Of a stretch of 64,000 bases of DNA, positions 29,246 through 37,712 are shown piece after piece. The notes beneath the pieces were generated by a model. The model saw only the letters and a list, made by a program, of their open reading frames with translations, was not told the DNA's origin and made no database searches. The DNA is from an uncultured Pseudomonadales bacterium (GTDB taxonomy: Bacteria > Pseudomonadota > Gammaproteobacteria > Pseudomonadales > Pseudohongiellaceae), in contig CALSUH010000005.1 of the NCBI GenBank assembly GCA_943789485.1, forward strand, positions 434,001 through 498,000, read 5' to 3'. The translations under genes and the position numbers were made by a program. Position 1 is the stretch's first letter; every line of letters starts with the position of its first letter.

Positions 29246-31246
29246 ATGAAACTATTCAAAAGCCTATTTATCGCAGCGCTCTCGTTACTGGCCTCTGTCA
29301 CTGCGCTAGCGGATATCGAGCGCATTGAGATCACCAGCCGAAATACCCTCTCTGATTCAAATGTCGACTTCAGCTATGAATCGATCTCCGGAGTTGCCTA
29401 CTTCACACTCGATCCTAACGAGGACCTGAATGGGGCAGTTACCGATATAGCCTATGCACCCGTGAACGGCGATGGCCTTGTCGAGTATGCGGCTGACTTT
29501 AGACTACTGGTCCCCTCCGTCTCGGTCGCCAACGGCGGCTTGCTATATAACGTTAATAACCGAGGAGGCAGTTCGTTTCCGCCGGAGCAGTCGCTATTAC
29601 ACCCTCTTAGCGGAATGGGATTTACCTATCTGGCTACTGGATGGATCAATGAGTTGTCGCCACGAGACGGTCGACTGCGTCTGCATGCGCCGATCGTGGG
29701 CTCCGCAGAGCAGCGCATAACCGGCCAAGTCAGATACGAGGTTAGTGTAGGGTCGACCGCGGAGAAACTGAACATAGCGGGTAACGGACATCTGGCCTAT
29801 GAGCCAACTGCTGCTGGGTTAGCAAATGCAAGTTTGACCCGGCGTCTCTATCAGGATGACCCGCGTTTGCCTGTCGAACGTTCTCAGTTTCAGCTTGAGG
29901 TTGTGGTAGAAAACGACAGCAATCAGCCAATAGTTAACTTGAGTGTTGCTGGTGGGTTTCAGCCGGGAATGCTGTATGAGCTCGTCTACGAGGCACGTAA
30001 TCCGGTTCTCGCGGGTGCAGGTATGGCGGCTATCCGTGACATGGTCTCGGCGATACGCTTCGGTGACGATACTACCGATGAACTCTCGCAATTGGGGCTG
30101 TCAAATATTGAGAGTACAGTTGCTTGGGGCAACTCACAGAGTGGGCGACTGTTGCGTCAATTCATGTTGGACGGGTTCAACGAAGACCTAAATGGACGCA
30201 AGGTTTTCGATGGTGTGATCCCTGTTATAGCAGGCAGTGGCTATGGGATGTTCAACAATCGCTTCGCTATGCCCACACGAACCAATGGTCAACACTCGAA
30301 CCATCTCTATCCAAATGATCTGTTTCCTTTTACCTACGGTGAAAGCACGGATCCGTTTACCGGGCGCACCGATAGTATTCTCGGCAAAGCTCGCGCGAGC
30401 AGCACCGTACCAAAGGTAATGCACATTCAAACATCAAATGAATATTGGGTGAGAGGCGGCTCCCTTCCGCATACAAACCCTCAGGGAACTGAGGACGCCG
30501 TGCTGCCCGAAGAGGTGCGTTTTTATTCCATAGGGGGCTCACAGCATGGCTCTGGCAACGGACTTCCAAGTGCCGCAACCTCGGGACAGCTGCCGCGAAA
30601 CCCGAATATGTGGGCACCCATAGCCGACTCACTGCTCGTTGCCATGTATGACTGGATAGCTAATGACAAAGCCCCACCTCCATCTCGCTATCCGCAAATT
30701 GCGGATGGCAGTCTAGTGCCAGCTCACATTGACGGCCGTATTAATAGCCGAGCTTGGAATCAACTCAGTGGAGTAACTCATCCCGATGCGCTTTATGCAC
30801 CTGGCTTTGCCAACTACGGCGATCGCTGGATTACAGATAGAATCGTAGATATTCATCCGCTGACAACTGATATGTACTATAGGACACTAGTGCCCGCAGT
30901 AAATAGCAATAATAACGATTCAGCGACAACAACCGTACTGCCACCACTCACACAGGTTCCCCTTGCAACCTTCGTACCTTGGAACCTTCGCGCCGTTAAC
31001 ACGGGCGCCGAGAAATCTCTGGCGCGATTATCAGGTGGCTACATACCTTTGCCAGCAAGCATGGCGGCAGCAGAGCAGGCTAGTGATCCGCGTACTCCTA
31101 TTGCGGCTATGTACTCGTCATTCAGTGATTATCTGAGTTTGTACGAATCGGCAACCGACTTGCTCATCAGTGAGGGCTATTTGCTGCAAGGTTTCAAACA
31201 AACGTATATGGACATTGCTCGCAGTAACGATTTCGTATTCGATTGA
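29246..31246 (+). CDS. Secreted alpha/beta-hydrolase domain protein
   Basis: The 666-residue exported protein has a signal peptide (1-22, ending ALA) and matches the large bacterial family annotated as alpha/beta hydrolase domain (Abhydrolase_10 type). Visible features are LLYNVNNRGGSSFPPEQS, the nucleophile elbow WGNSQSGRLLRQFMLDGFN (Gly-x-Ser-x-Ser/Gly near residue 295) and a late histidine in RFYSIGGSQHGSGN. Ester substrates are inferred from the fold. The ATG at 29246 follows AAGGATAA. The gene ends 120 bases before a strong bidirectional terminator that it shares with the convergent beta-helix lipoprotein gene. Confidence 0.8.
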   Translation: MKLFKSLFIAALSLLASVTALADIERIEITSRNTLSDSNVDFSYESISGVAYFTLDPNEDLNGAVTDIAYAPVNGDGLVEYAADFRLLVPSVSVANGGLLYNVNNRGGSSFPPEQSLLHPLSGMGFTYLATGWINELSPRDGRLRLHAPIVGSAEQRITGQVRYEVSVGSTAEKLNIAGNGHLAYEPTAAGLANASLTRRLYQDDPRLPVERSQFQLEVVVENDSNQPIVNLSVAGGFQPGMLYELVYEARNPVLAGAGMAAIRDMVSAIRFGDDTTDELSQLGLSNIESTVAWGNSQSGRLLRQFMLDGFNEDLNGRKVFDGVIPVIAGSGYGMFNNRFAMPTRTNGQHSNHLYPNDLFPFTYGESTDPFTGRTDSILGKARASSTVPKVMHIQTSNEYWVRGGSLPHTNPQGTEDAVLPEEVRFYSIGGSQHGSGNGLPSAATSGQLPRNPNMWAPIADSLLVAMYDWIANDKAPPPSRYPQIADGSLVPAHIDGRINSRAWNQLSGVTHPDALYAPGFANYGDRWITDRIVDIHPLTTDMYYRTLVPAVNSNNNDSATTTVLPPLTQVPLATFVPWNLRAVNTGAEKSLARLSGGYIPLPASMAAAEQASDPRTPIAAMYSSFSDYLSLYESATDLLISEGYLLQGFKQTYMDIARSNDFVFD

Positions 31247-31365
31247 GTTTGTTCACTCAAAGGTAGAGTTTAATTGCAATTCTGCCTTTGAGTACTCAGC
31301 ACCATGTAGGCTTCGTTACAAGATAGGCCTCTGCGAGCCTGCATCTCTTTTCTATTTCCAGCAAC

Positions 31366-31403
31366 AAAAAACCCCGCTAATTGTAAAGTTTTCGGGGTTT
31401 TTT
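31366..31403. terminator. Bidirectional intrinsic terminator
   Basis: AAAAAACCCCG (31366-31376) pairs perfectly with CGGGGTTTTTT (31393-31403). T-runs exist on both strands, so it can stop transcription from both the hydrolase gene on the left and the beta-helix gene on the right. Confidence 0.9.
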
Positions 31404-31444
31404 GAATGATAGTCTGGTTAAAAAATTTCGTTTGTAACTTAGAG

Positions 31445-32668
31445 TTAATCGTCTCCTGGAAAATCGAAGGAAATACTCTGAAGGCGCGGCAAGGTGCATT
31501 TGTGTGGCGTAATGTCATAGGAGATGTCATTCGGATCCAATCCACCTTTAAGGTCCATGAAGCTTTCATTGCTCGCCTCACCTAAGCAAATAATATTCTC
31601 AGCATCGCCGCCAGGTTTAACAAGACCGCCCCATACAATATTTGGAGAATTCAGTCCGCTGATGGCATGCCACGCCTTTAGCGCAGCGTGTCCGGGCACC
31701 GTTCCACCACCATCGTAATTGTTGTCGTGAATGTAGATCTGTTCCGGGTAGGGATCGTATTCAGGGTCTTTAATTGTGCGTCCGCCCAGGGCGAAGCTAT
31801 AGACCATGATGTTCACGCTTTTATTGTCGCGGAAATTATTCTCGAAAACTTCGATGTTATCGTTGGCCAAAATTAGCAAGCCGGTTCCCGGAGGTACATT
31901 GCCGACGATATTTCCTTCCGGCGCAAAATTCTCTGTGTTGTTCTCATAGATATCATTGTTGAACACTCGAGTTGCCTGCCCACCCTGCACTGGTAAATTC
32001 GGTAGGTCGAAGACGAGGATACCGCCGGTATTGTTAGTTGCCACGTTGTCATACACATCGGCATAGGTGGAGTTCTCGATCTCGATACCAGCGACATTAA
32101 ATTCGGCGCGAGAGTTTCTCACGATGATCTGGCTAGATTGACCAACGTAGATGCCAGCATCGGATGCGCCGATAGCGACTGAGCCTTCAATGAGTACATT
32201 CCTTGCCTGGACTGGGTAGATTCCGTAGGCACCGTTTTCAGTATTGGCACCTCGCGTCCATTCTGTGCGAACGCGACGTATGGTGACATTCGTGCTCTCA
32301 TTGATCTTGAGGGCATCACCGACAGTGTCCTCAATTGCCAGGTCCTGAATGACGAAGTCGTCTGCGTTTACTAGCAAACCCTCAGCACCCTGCGCTTGAT
32401 TCTTGAAAGAAAGAATCGAAGAGTCCATGCCAGCGCCTTTGATGGTCACCCCGGGAACAGTCAGCGACAGACTGCGGGTGAATTCGTGAATGCCAGCAGG
32501 AACCTCGATTACGTCGCCAGGCTGTGCTTGAATCAGTTGAGCCTGAAAGGATTCCGCGAAGCTTAAGCTTTGCATGGGCGCAGGGCTGTTGGCATCGCCA
32601 CAGGCAGCCAGAGCCATCGAAAGTGTGCAGAATGTGAGTAGTTTGCTTGTAGGTATTATTGTGATCAT
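31445..32668 (-). CDS. Parallel beta-helix repeat lipoprotein
   Basis: From the ATG at 32668 (GGAG six bases upstream) the product is 407 residues. It has a lipoprotein signal with lipobox LAAC near residue 22, then a right-handed parallel beta-helix. Repeated short turns are visible: VTIKGAGMDSSIL, FVIQDLAIEDTVGDALKI, VTIRRVRTEW, IIVRNSRAEFNVAGIEIENS, ADVYDNVATNNTGGILVFD and IEVFENNFRDN. These are pectate-lyase-like or polysaccharide-binding coils. A C-terminal domain has cysteines at ENIICLG and PHKCTLP. Such lipoproteins face the periplasm or outer surface. No catalytic triad can be assigned, and binding of a carbohydrate is inference. Confidence 0.8.
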   Translation of the reverse strand: MITIIPTSKLLTFCTLSMALAACGDANSPAPMQSLSFAESFQAQLIQAQPGDVIEVPAGIHEFTRSLSLTVPGVTIKGAGMDSSILSFKNQAQGAEGLLVNADDFVIQDLAIEDTVGDALKINESTNVTIRRVRTEWTRGANTENGAYGIYPVQARNVLIEGSVAIGASDAGIYVGQSSQIIVRNSRAEFNVAGIEIENSTYADVYDNVATNNTGGILVFDLPNLPVQGGQATRVFNNDIYENNTENFAPEGNIVGNVPPGTGLLILANDNIEVFENNFRDNKSVNIMVYSFALGGRTIKDPEYDPYPEQIYIHDNNYDGGGTVPGHAALKAWHAISGLNSPNIVWGGLVKPGGDAENIICLGEASNESFMDLKGGLDPNDISYDITPHKCTLPRLQSISFDFPGDD

Positions 32669-32710
32669 CCGTAACTCCAGTAGCACGTGTGGTGTGGATC
32701 AGACTGATTT

Positions 32711-32911
32711 TTATAATGCCACGAATTTATTGTTCTCAACATCTTTTCTGACCTTGTTCTGATCGAAAATCACGCCGTTCATAGCGATGTAAACACCAGC
32801 TGGCTTAGTCTGAGCTGCCGTAAACGCCGCGCCGATATTGAACATAGCGTCGAAATTTTTAAATAGGGCAGGGCTGAGGGCAGCGCTGAGAACGATTGTC
32901 TTGTCTGGTAG
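32711..32911 (-). pseudogene. Candidate gene remnant with no start codon
   Basis: A minus-strand frame of 66 sense codons is open from 32911 to a TAA at 32711-32713 and reads like real protein: DKTIVLSAALSPALFKNFDAM, then FNIGAAFTAAQTKPAGVYIA, then MNGVIFDQNKVRKDVENNK. It has no start codon except an internal ATG at 32845, no ribosome site and a TGA just upstream. A second frame further upstream (MTGTNREAVHRAESVTIEDM) runs into it out of phase, as expected for an old frameshift. I do not recognise the family. The rest of the 32687-33240 gap holds nothing else I can support. Confidence 0.4.
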
Positions 32912-33240
32912 TCATCGTATCTGTGCGATGGGTAATTACGATCATGTCCTCGATTGTCACACTCTCAGCCCGGTGAACCGCCTCCCTGTTTGTGCCAGTC
33001 ATCTCAAGTCAGTTTTTTTCATTAATGAGATAAGCTTGTAGCTTGGATTCTAGCTAAGGCTAGGAAGTACTTCGGTGGTATTTGGAGGCCTCACCTCGTA
33101 GTTGCTGCTCGCATCGCATCGAAGTAGGTTTTATCTAGGGTGCCGAGCAGAGTAAAAATTCTTATCAAGCCCAATTATCTAGTTATCTCTGTGTTTATCT
33201 TTCCCATCTACTAGTTAGCTAGCAGCCTAAACCGCCAGCC

Positions 33241-33750
33241 TTAGCGGTTCACAACTTCGTACATCCATGTATATCCACTAGCGACCGAATCCTCACTCGC
33301 CGCTTCGCCATCGCCGTACTTGCGACTGAATTCATTCAGCACCGGTATGACTTCCGGCCCGCTCATAATGCGCTGCAGCCTTTGCTCATAGAGGTTCCCG
33401 TCAATGCGCAGCACTACGCTATCGTCGGCTTCAAGGTAGTAGGGCCATTGTTTCCAGATAGCCCCGTAGTTAGTTGTCATATACCCACTCACTACAAACA
33501 AGCGGTGATCAAAGGTCGCTAGCCATACGGTGCGTGACTGTGCAGGGTCCATGGTCTGGAATTCAATGGTGGAGCGGTCCTTGAGGAAACTCCAATCGTC
33601 TGGCGCGGCGCTGAGCGTGCCAGTCGTAAAGGGGCCGCCGCTGAAAATCTCCAGCGGGCCGTCGTGAAAGCGCATGCTGCCAAGCAGCACAGCGATACTA
33701 ATCACCAGTACTGCAATGCTGATACCTATCCATCTCAATATTTTCTTCAA
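33241..33750 (-). CDS. Small membrane-anchored protein (DWSF-motif paralog A)
   Basis: The 169-residue protein has an N-terminal membrane helix (IGISIAVLVISIAVLLGSM, 8-26) and an extracytoplasmic domain. It shares a motif with the protein at 37713-38261: GG(P)F-x-G ... DDWSFLKDR. The central strand pattern VWLATFDHRLFVVSGYM ... VVLRIDGNLYEQRL resembles split-barrel flavin-binding proteins (pyridoxamine-phosphate-oxidase-like), but I see no cofactor residues that settle it. A weaker similarity to the protein at 34654-35061 is visible. The gene lies 266 bases downstream of marR on the same strand and may be under its control. Function unknown. Confidence 0.7.
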   Translation of the reverse strand: MKKILRWIGISIAVLVISIAVLLGSMRFHDGPLEIFSGGPFTTGTLSAAPDDWSFLKDRSTIEFQTMDPAQSRTVWLATFDHRLFVVSGYMTTNYGAIWKQWPYYLEADDSVVLRIDGNLYEQRLQRIMSGPEVIPVLNEFSRKYGDGEAASEDSVASGYTWMYEVVNR

Positions 33751-34016
33751 TTTGGTCTCCGAGATAGTCTCAATGTTGTGTGTGGTGGAAGGGTCGAATT
33801 AAAAGTTTTTAAATGAATGTGATCCAAGTGTAAATAGCAACCGTAAAGATTATTAGCACCAGTGCTTTTTACAGCTTAAAGGCTCTCAAAGCACGATTTT
33901 TCATGCTATCCCACGTCGGTCTCTCCCAAAAATCCGACGTATTCTAAGGCTACCGTTGATCGTAACTGATTAAAGGTGGCCTATTTTTTTCCTACTTGAT
34001 TGCTTGGAAGTTCGGG

Positions 34017-34481
34017 TTAGTTGTAGCGGCGCCTATCCAAGTATTCTCTCACTCTTTGTAGCTGAGGGACCTGTATTTCGATATTTTCCAGCGGGCAGTT
34101 CTTAGCGATCTCCTGAAATAGAGGGGCGGCGGCGTTAAGCGCTTGTTTTTGAAGTTTTTCACCCCTCGAAGTAATGCTTACCTTCTTCTTACGGCCGCTA
34201 AGCTCGTCCGGCTCTATTTTTACTAGGCCCTTGGATTCAAGCTTCTTCAGGGTGTTTGTCATAGCACCGGGAGTAACTTGGAACGCAGTTGCCAGACGAC
34301 CAGGGCTCGCCTGGGAGTCAACTCGGCTGAACCAATTCAGCACGCTAAACTGTGAATTAGTCAGACCATCAGGCAAGCTCCGTTCAAATTGAGCGATGAT
34401 TAACTGCGCTATGATGCTTACCTCATTGAAATAGGTGAAGAGTGTTGCTTCGCTTGGCTGGCTAGATTTCTTCTCAGTCAC
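34017..34481 (-). CDS. MarR-family transcriptional regulator
   Basis: The 154-residue protein has the winged-helix MarR layout: helices LTNSQFSVLNWFSRVD, then PGRLATAFQVTPGAMTNTLKKLESKGLV as recognition helix, then IEPDELSGRKKKVSITSRGEKLQ as wing. MarR dimers bind short palindromes and usually act on a neighbouring or divergent gene, released by small ligands. A palindrome-rich stretch lies directly between its start and the divergent gene at 34654. I infer that it regulates that gene and itself, and perhaps the related genes near 33.2 and 37.7 kb. Confidence 0.88.
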   Translation of the reverse strand: MTEKKSSQPSEATLFTYFNEVSIIAQLIIAQFERSLPDGLTNSQFSVLNWFSRVDSQASPGRLATAFQVTPGAMTNTLKKLESKGLVKIEPDELSGRKKKVSITSRGEKLQKQALNAAAPLFQEIAKNCPLENIEIQVPQLQRVREYLDRRRYN

Positions 34482-34534
34482 GTTAGTTCCTATTGGCTTA
34501 GTTCTGCAATTGTAATTCGAATTCTTTGAACACT

Positions 34535-34588
34535 AAATACTTTAATGCTAAACACTTTAGCAATAAACATTTTAATGTTAAAGTATTT
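34535..34588. promoter_or_regulatory. Palindromic operator region for the MarR regulator
   Basis: Three nested perfect inverted repeats lie in 54 bases between marR and the divergent gene at 34654. Outer arms AAATACTTTAA (34535-34545) match TTAAAGTATTT (34578-34588). Inner TGCTAAA (34546-34552) pairs with TTTAGCA (34556-34562) around CAC. AACATT (34566-34571) pairs with AATGTT (34574-34579) around TT. MarR proteins bind short AT-rich palindromes, so this is the likely operator. The position fits control of both divergent promoters. Confidence 0.65.
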
Positions 34589-34653
34589 GAAAGTCATCGA
34601 TGTCCTCGATGTTGATGTTGTAAAGAGTGGCAATTGAAAGCAGGAAAAAGTGA

Positions 34654-35061
34654 ATGAAATACGCACTTTGGGCTATCGGTGTTCCCAGCGGCTTAGCGTT
34701 CGTATTCTTGGCGGTGCAGACTGTAGCCTCTGAACGAGTTGAAGTGATTGACCTTTATACCACGGACGAGCTGGGTGAGATGCAGGCAACCCGGTTATGG
34801 GTTATGGATGACGAGGGCTATCAATACCTGCGGGTAGGGGCCGACGGGTCGGGTTGGTTCGACAGGGTTCTACAAAATGGAGGAATCAAAGTTAGGCGCA
34901 ATGGAACCACTGCAAGCTATACCGTGGTTCAAAGGCCTGATAAGTCGGAAAGAATCAACGACATGATGCAGAAAAAGTACACCTGGGGAGATACCTTCTT
35001 CGCAACTATGCTGGGCAGCCGCGACGGGTCTATTCCACTCGAGTTGCATCCCGTAAATTAG
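34654..35061 (+). CDS. Small exported protein with a split-barrel-like (DUF2255-like) domain
   Basis: The 135-residue protein has an N-terminal signal or anchor helix (LWAIGVPSGLAFVFLAVQTVA) and one domain. The domain contains TRLWVMDDEGYQYLRVGADGSG, then WFDRVLQNGGIKVRRNG and IPLELHPV at the C-terminus. This order of strands and the WxxR-like turn resemble DUF2255 and pyridoxamine-phosphate-oxidase-like split barrels; I place it there with low confidence. Similar strand patterns occur in the proteins at 33241-33750 and 37713-38261. It is divergent from marR across the palindromic operator and is the most likely MarR target. Confidence 0.65.
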   Translation: MKYALWAIGVPSGLAFVFLAVQTVASERVEVIDLYTTDELGEMQATRLWVMDDEGYQYLRVGADGSGWFDRVLQNGGIKVRRNGTTASYTVVQRPDKSERINDMMQKKYTWGDTFFATMLGSRDGSIPLELHPVN

Positions 35062-35092
35062 CAACGAGACATGGAAATTTATGACCGTAGAG

Positions 35093-35430
35093 TTAAATAC
35101 CAATGTGGTTTAGGCTATTTACAAGCTTGCGCAGAATCTTCTTGGCCACTGGGTAGTTGCTTGCGGATTGCGCCTCTGACGCGGTCATATTACTCATAAC
35201 GGCATTGTTTGAACTATCGACATCTAGGTTGAAAAGAGAACCGATGTCTTATTGCAGCCGCAGCGCCGAGTAGTTCTTCGTCCGGATTCTCGCCCTGAGC
35301 AATTTATTCCAAGAGTTCCGTAAGACGTTACTTTATTATTTCTTCATTTATAGGCGTATCTGTTGCCAATGACCTAAGCACTGCATAATCTTGCGCAGCG
35401 CTATAATTTCGAAGACTTACCGTGTGTCAG
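35093..35430 (-). pseudogene. Decayed gene of unknown family (two in-frame stops, one frameshift)
   Basis: Reading the minus strand, a clear protein-like frame runs SLRNYSAAQDYAVLRSLATD, then TPINEEIIK-stop-RLTELLE-stop-IAQGENPDEELLGAAAAI. One extra A near 35250 shifts the frame, after which DIGSLFNLDVDSSNNAVMSN and MTASEAQSASNYPVAKKILR lead to the C-terminal stop at 35093-35095. Both internal stops are TAA (35328-35330 and 35304-35306) and would be Gln codons with one change each. Without the three lesions the piece is about 110 codons. The N-terminus is lost. I do not recognise the family. It lies between the split-barrel gene and the NHL gene. Confidence 0.65.
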
Positions 35431-35455
35431 CGGGCATGCTTAGCCAATATTACAA

Positions 35456-35482
35456 ACGTCCTAGACGTCCTAGACGTCCTAG
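35456..35482. repeat. Three tandem copies of a 9-base unit
   Basis: ACGTCCTAG is repeated three times with no differences. The last copy overlaps the stop codon of the minus-strand NHL gene ending at 35479; on that strand the unit reads CTAGGACGT, so each copy offers a TAG stop. It probably arose by slippage. Confidence 0.7.
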
Positions 35483-36609
35483 CCGAGCAAGCCCGATACT
35501 TCACGCACTCGATGACTCTCGCTATCGGTAACGTACAACAAGCCCGCGTGTACGCAAACGCCATGGGGTCGATTCAACTTACATTGCAAGGGATCGCCAT
35601 CAGGACCATCCCCTCTTTCTGAACTGCCTAGTACTGTATCTATGATTCCTGTGTTCAAAGACATGCGACGAATCACATGGTTTTCGGTATCCACTATATA
35701 GAGGCAATGATCCTGCGCTGAATAGGCAATTCCCTTAGGGCCGTTGAAAGTAGCATTGATAGCAGCACCGGAATCGCCCGCATATCCACGATTTCCAGTA
35801 CCAGCGATTCGCTGCAGGCGATTGCCCGCGATATCTAGTCGAAACACAGCGTTACCTTCGCGTAGAACTAAATACGCGTTTCCATCCGCGTCGGTATCTA
35901 TAGAGCGCGGCCCGAGTAGCGGTGTTCCTGCAATCGGCCCTGAGTCAGGTGTTGTAGTCCTTTCGCCTGTGCCTGAAAGAGTACTAATGATGCCACTGCT
36001 CATATCGATTCGTCGTAGGCGGCTATTGCCAATATCGCAGATGAGTAAGTCCCCGCGTGCATCGAATGCAATGCTGTGAGGCTGGCGCAATTGCGCTTGA
36101 TTTGCCGGCCCTTCATCGCCGGAGAATCCTGCCTCTCCAGTTCCTGCCACCGTGCTAACTAGGCCGCTGCTTTTATCTACACGGCGGACTGTATGCGAGT
36201 CCCTGCTGACTATGTAGAGATTGCCCTGAGCATCGAAACGGATCTCATGAGGCGCAGAGAAGGAGGCATCTAAGGCAAGACCTCCATCACCACGATAAGC
36301 TTTCTCACCATTGCCAGCCACAGTGGTTAAGACTCTGGTATTCATATCCATACGGCGGACTCGACCACTGTCTACTTCGCAGAAATACAGCGCGGAATCG
36401 GGCCCGACTACGATGCCGTAGGGGTTGTTAATTCGTGTCGTCTGCGCAAGATTGCTAATGGCTCCCTCGGACTCAAAACCTGCGACACCAGTACCGGCAA
36501 TGGTTCGAGAAGTGCTCTGCTGGGCATAGCTGAAGCTGTGCGCGCCAAACGTGCCAAGGCCCGCTAGGCTATATTGGAGTAGTTGTCGTCTGCTGAGGCT
36601 TTTTTTCAT
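35479..36609 (-). CDS. Tat-exported NHL-repeat beta-propeller protein
   Basis: The 376-residue protein has a twin-arginine signal (SRRQLLQYSLAGLG near residues 6-20) and six NHL-type blades. Typical blades read AHSIAFDARGDLLICDIGNSRLRRID and PRSIDTDADGNAYLVLREGNAVFRLD, alternating with VAGTGEAGFSGDEGPANQAQL. It looks like a single six-bladed propeller that fills the whole chain. Tat export suggests that it folds, or takes up a cofactor, before crossing the membrane. Role unknown: NHL propellers bind proteins, RNA or sugars, and some are lyases. I use the ATG at 36609; a GTG three codons upstream is possible. Confidence 0.8.
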   Translation of the reverse strand: MKKSLSRRQLLQYSLAGLGTFGAHSFSYAQQSTSRTIAGTGVAGFESEGAISNLAQTTRINNPYGIVVGPDSALYFCEVDSGRVRRMDMNTRVLTTVAGNGEKAYRGDGGLALDASFSAPHEIRFDAQGNLYIVSRDSHTVRRVDKSSGLVSTVAGTGEAGFSGDEGPANQAQLRQPHSIAFDARGDLLICDIGNSRLRRIDMSSGIISTLSGTGERTTTPDSGPIAGTPLLGPRSIDTDADGNAYLVLREGNAVFRLDIAGNRLQRIAGTGNRGYAGDSGAAINATFNGPKGIAYSAQDHCLYIVDTENHVIRRMSLNTGIIDTVLGSSERGDGPDGDPLQCKLNRPHGVCVHAGLLYVTDSESHRVREVSGLLG

Positions 36610-36753
36610 AGGGTTCACAAGGCAGTCATAGTAATCTTAAGCGGAATTTTGGGGAATTGTATTGAGTTTTCTTTCTGCCCCACATACTCTCATAGCATTG
36701 ATAATAGAATAAAACAATATCGGCTCAAACTTTGAGCGCCCAAGGAGAACAAG

Positions 36754-37632
36754 ATGTGTGATCTAGATACCCAGAAAGATGTCGAGGAATTTATTAATAG
36801 TGACGGAAAGCTCAGTCGACGAAAATTCAATATGCTCACGGCCACAGCAAGCGCGGCGATGTTGCTCCCCCCAGTGGCGAATGCGCAGTCCGTAACAGAG
36901 TCAGACGTAAACATTACGACTCCTGATGGCGTAGCCGATTGTTATTTCGTTCATCCCTCTAGCGGCAGTCACGCCGCCGTCATTGTTTGGCCCGATATTC
37001 TTGGGCTAAGACCGGCCTTTCGGATGATGGGCAAGCGTCTAGCAGAATCCGGCTATACGGTCTTGGTTGTGAATCCTTTCTACCGTGATGCGGTCTCGCC
37101 TGTAGTTGGCGAAGGTGCAAGCTTCGGTCAACCTGAAATTCGCGAGATCGTGTTGCCAATGGCGCGCAATCTAAATGCACAAACACACTTCACCGACGCT
37201 CGGACTATGGTGAGCTGGCTGGATCAACAGTCAGCTACAGATACTAGCCGCCGAATTGGCACAACAGGCTATTGCATGGGCGGGCCGATGGTAATGCGCA
37301 CTGTTGCAGCGGTACCAGATCGTCTTGGCGCCGGAGGCACGTTCCATGGCGGCGGCCTAGCTACGGATGCTGATAACAGCCCGCATCTATTAATTCCTCA
37401 AACACAATCGGCGATGTTGCACTGCGTTGCAGCAAATGATGACGAAAGCACTCCCGAGGCTAAAGTCACTTTAGGAGAAGCTTATGCGGCGGCAGACTTA
37501 TCGGCTGAAATTGAAGTCTATGGGGATACATTGCATGGTTGGTGTCCACCAGACTCGCAAGTCTATAACGAGGCTCAAGCTGAGCGCGCCTGGAGTCGGT
37601 TATTGAATCTGTTCGAAAATAATCTGGCTTAA
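36754..37632 (+). CDS. Exported dienelactone hydrolase-like enzyme
   Basis: The 292-residue alpha/beta hydrolase has a Tat-like signal (SRRKFNMLTATASAAMLL, residues 21-38, ending NAQ). The dienelactone-hydrolase triad is visible: Cys nucleophile in GYCMGGPM near 174, an Asp in the HCVAANDDESTP region and His in the LHGWCPP motif near the C-terminus. Another typical stretch is VIVWPDILGLRPAFRMMGKRLAESGYTVLVVNPF. DLH opens dienelactones in chloroaromatic breakdown, but most family members have unknown esters as substrates. It is preceded by CAAGGAG and followed by a strong terminator. A Tat signal is unusual for this mostly cytosolic family. Confidence 0.85.
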   Translation: MCDLDTQKDVEEFINSDGKLSRRKFNMLTATASAAMLLPPVANAQSVTESDVNITTPDGVADCYFVHPSSGSHAAVIVWPDILGLRPAFRMMGKRLAESGYTVLVVNPFYRDAVSPVVGEGASFGQPEIREIVLPMARNLNAQTHFTDARTMVSWLDQQSATDTSRRIGTTGYCMGGPMVMRTVAAVPDRLGAGGTFHGGGLATDADNSPHLLIPQTQSAMLHCVAANDDESTPEAKVTLGEAYAAADLSAEIEVYGDTLHGWCPPDSQVYNEAQAERAWSRLLNLFENNLA

Positions 37633-37666
37633 AATTTTTAGTCTAAAGAGAAAATCTGGCAATTAA

Positions 37667-37699
37667 AAAGGCGACGCTGAGAGGCTTCGCCTTTTTTTT
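37667..37699. terminator. Intrinsic terminator after the dienelactone hydrolase gene
   Basis: AAAGGCGA (37667-37674) pairs with TCGCCTTT (37687-37694) and a run of T follows to 37699. A-rich sequence on the other side allows use by the convergent gene ending at 37713 as well. Confidence 0.85.
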
Positions 37700-37712
37700 A
37701 AGACGTCAAATT

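Noticed and set aside
32838-33041. 67-codon plus-strand frame in the 32.7-33.2 kb gap
   Set aside because: It is the complement of the more protein-like minus-strand remnant and has no ribosome site.
35422-35622. 66-codon plus-strand frame across the 9-base repeats
   Set aside because: Antisense to the NHL gene and composed largely of the repeat; no start signal.
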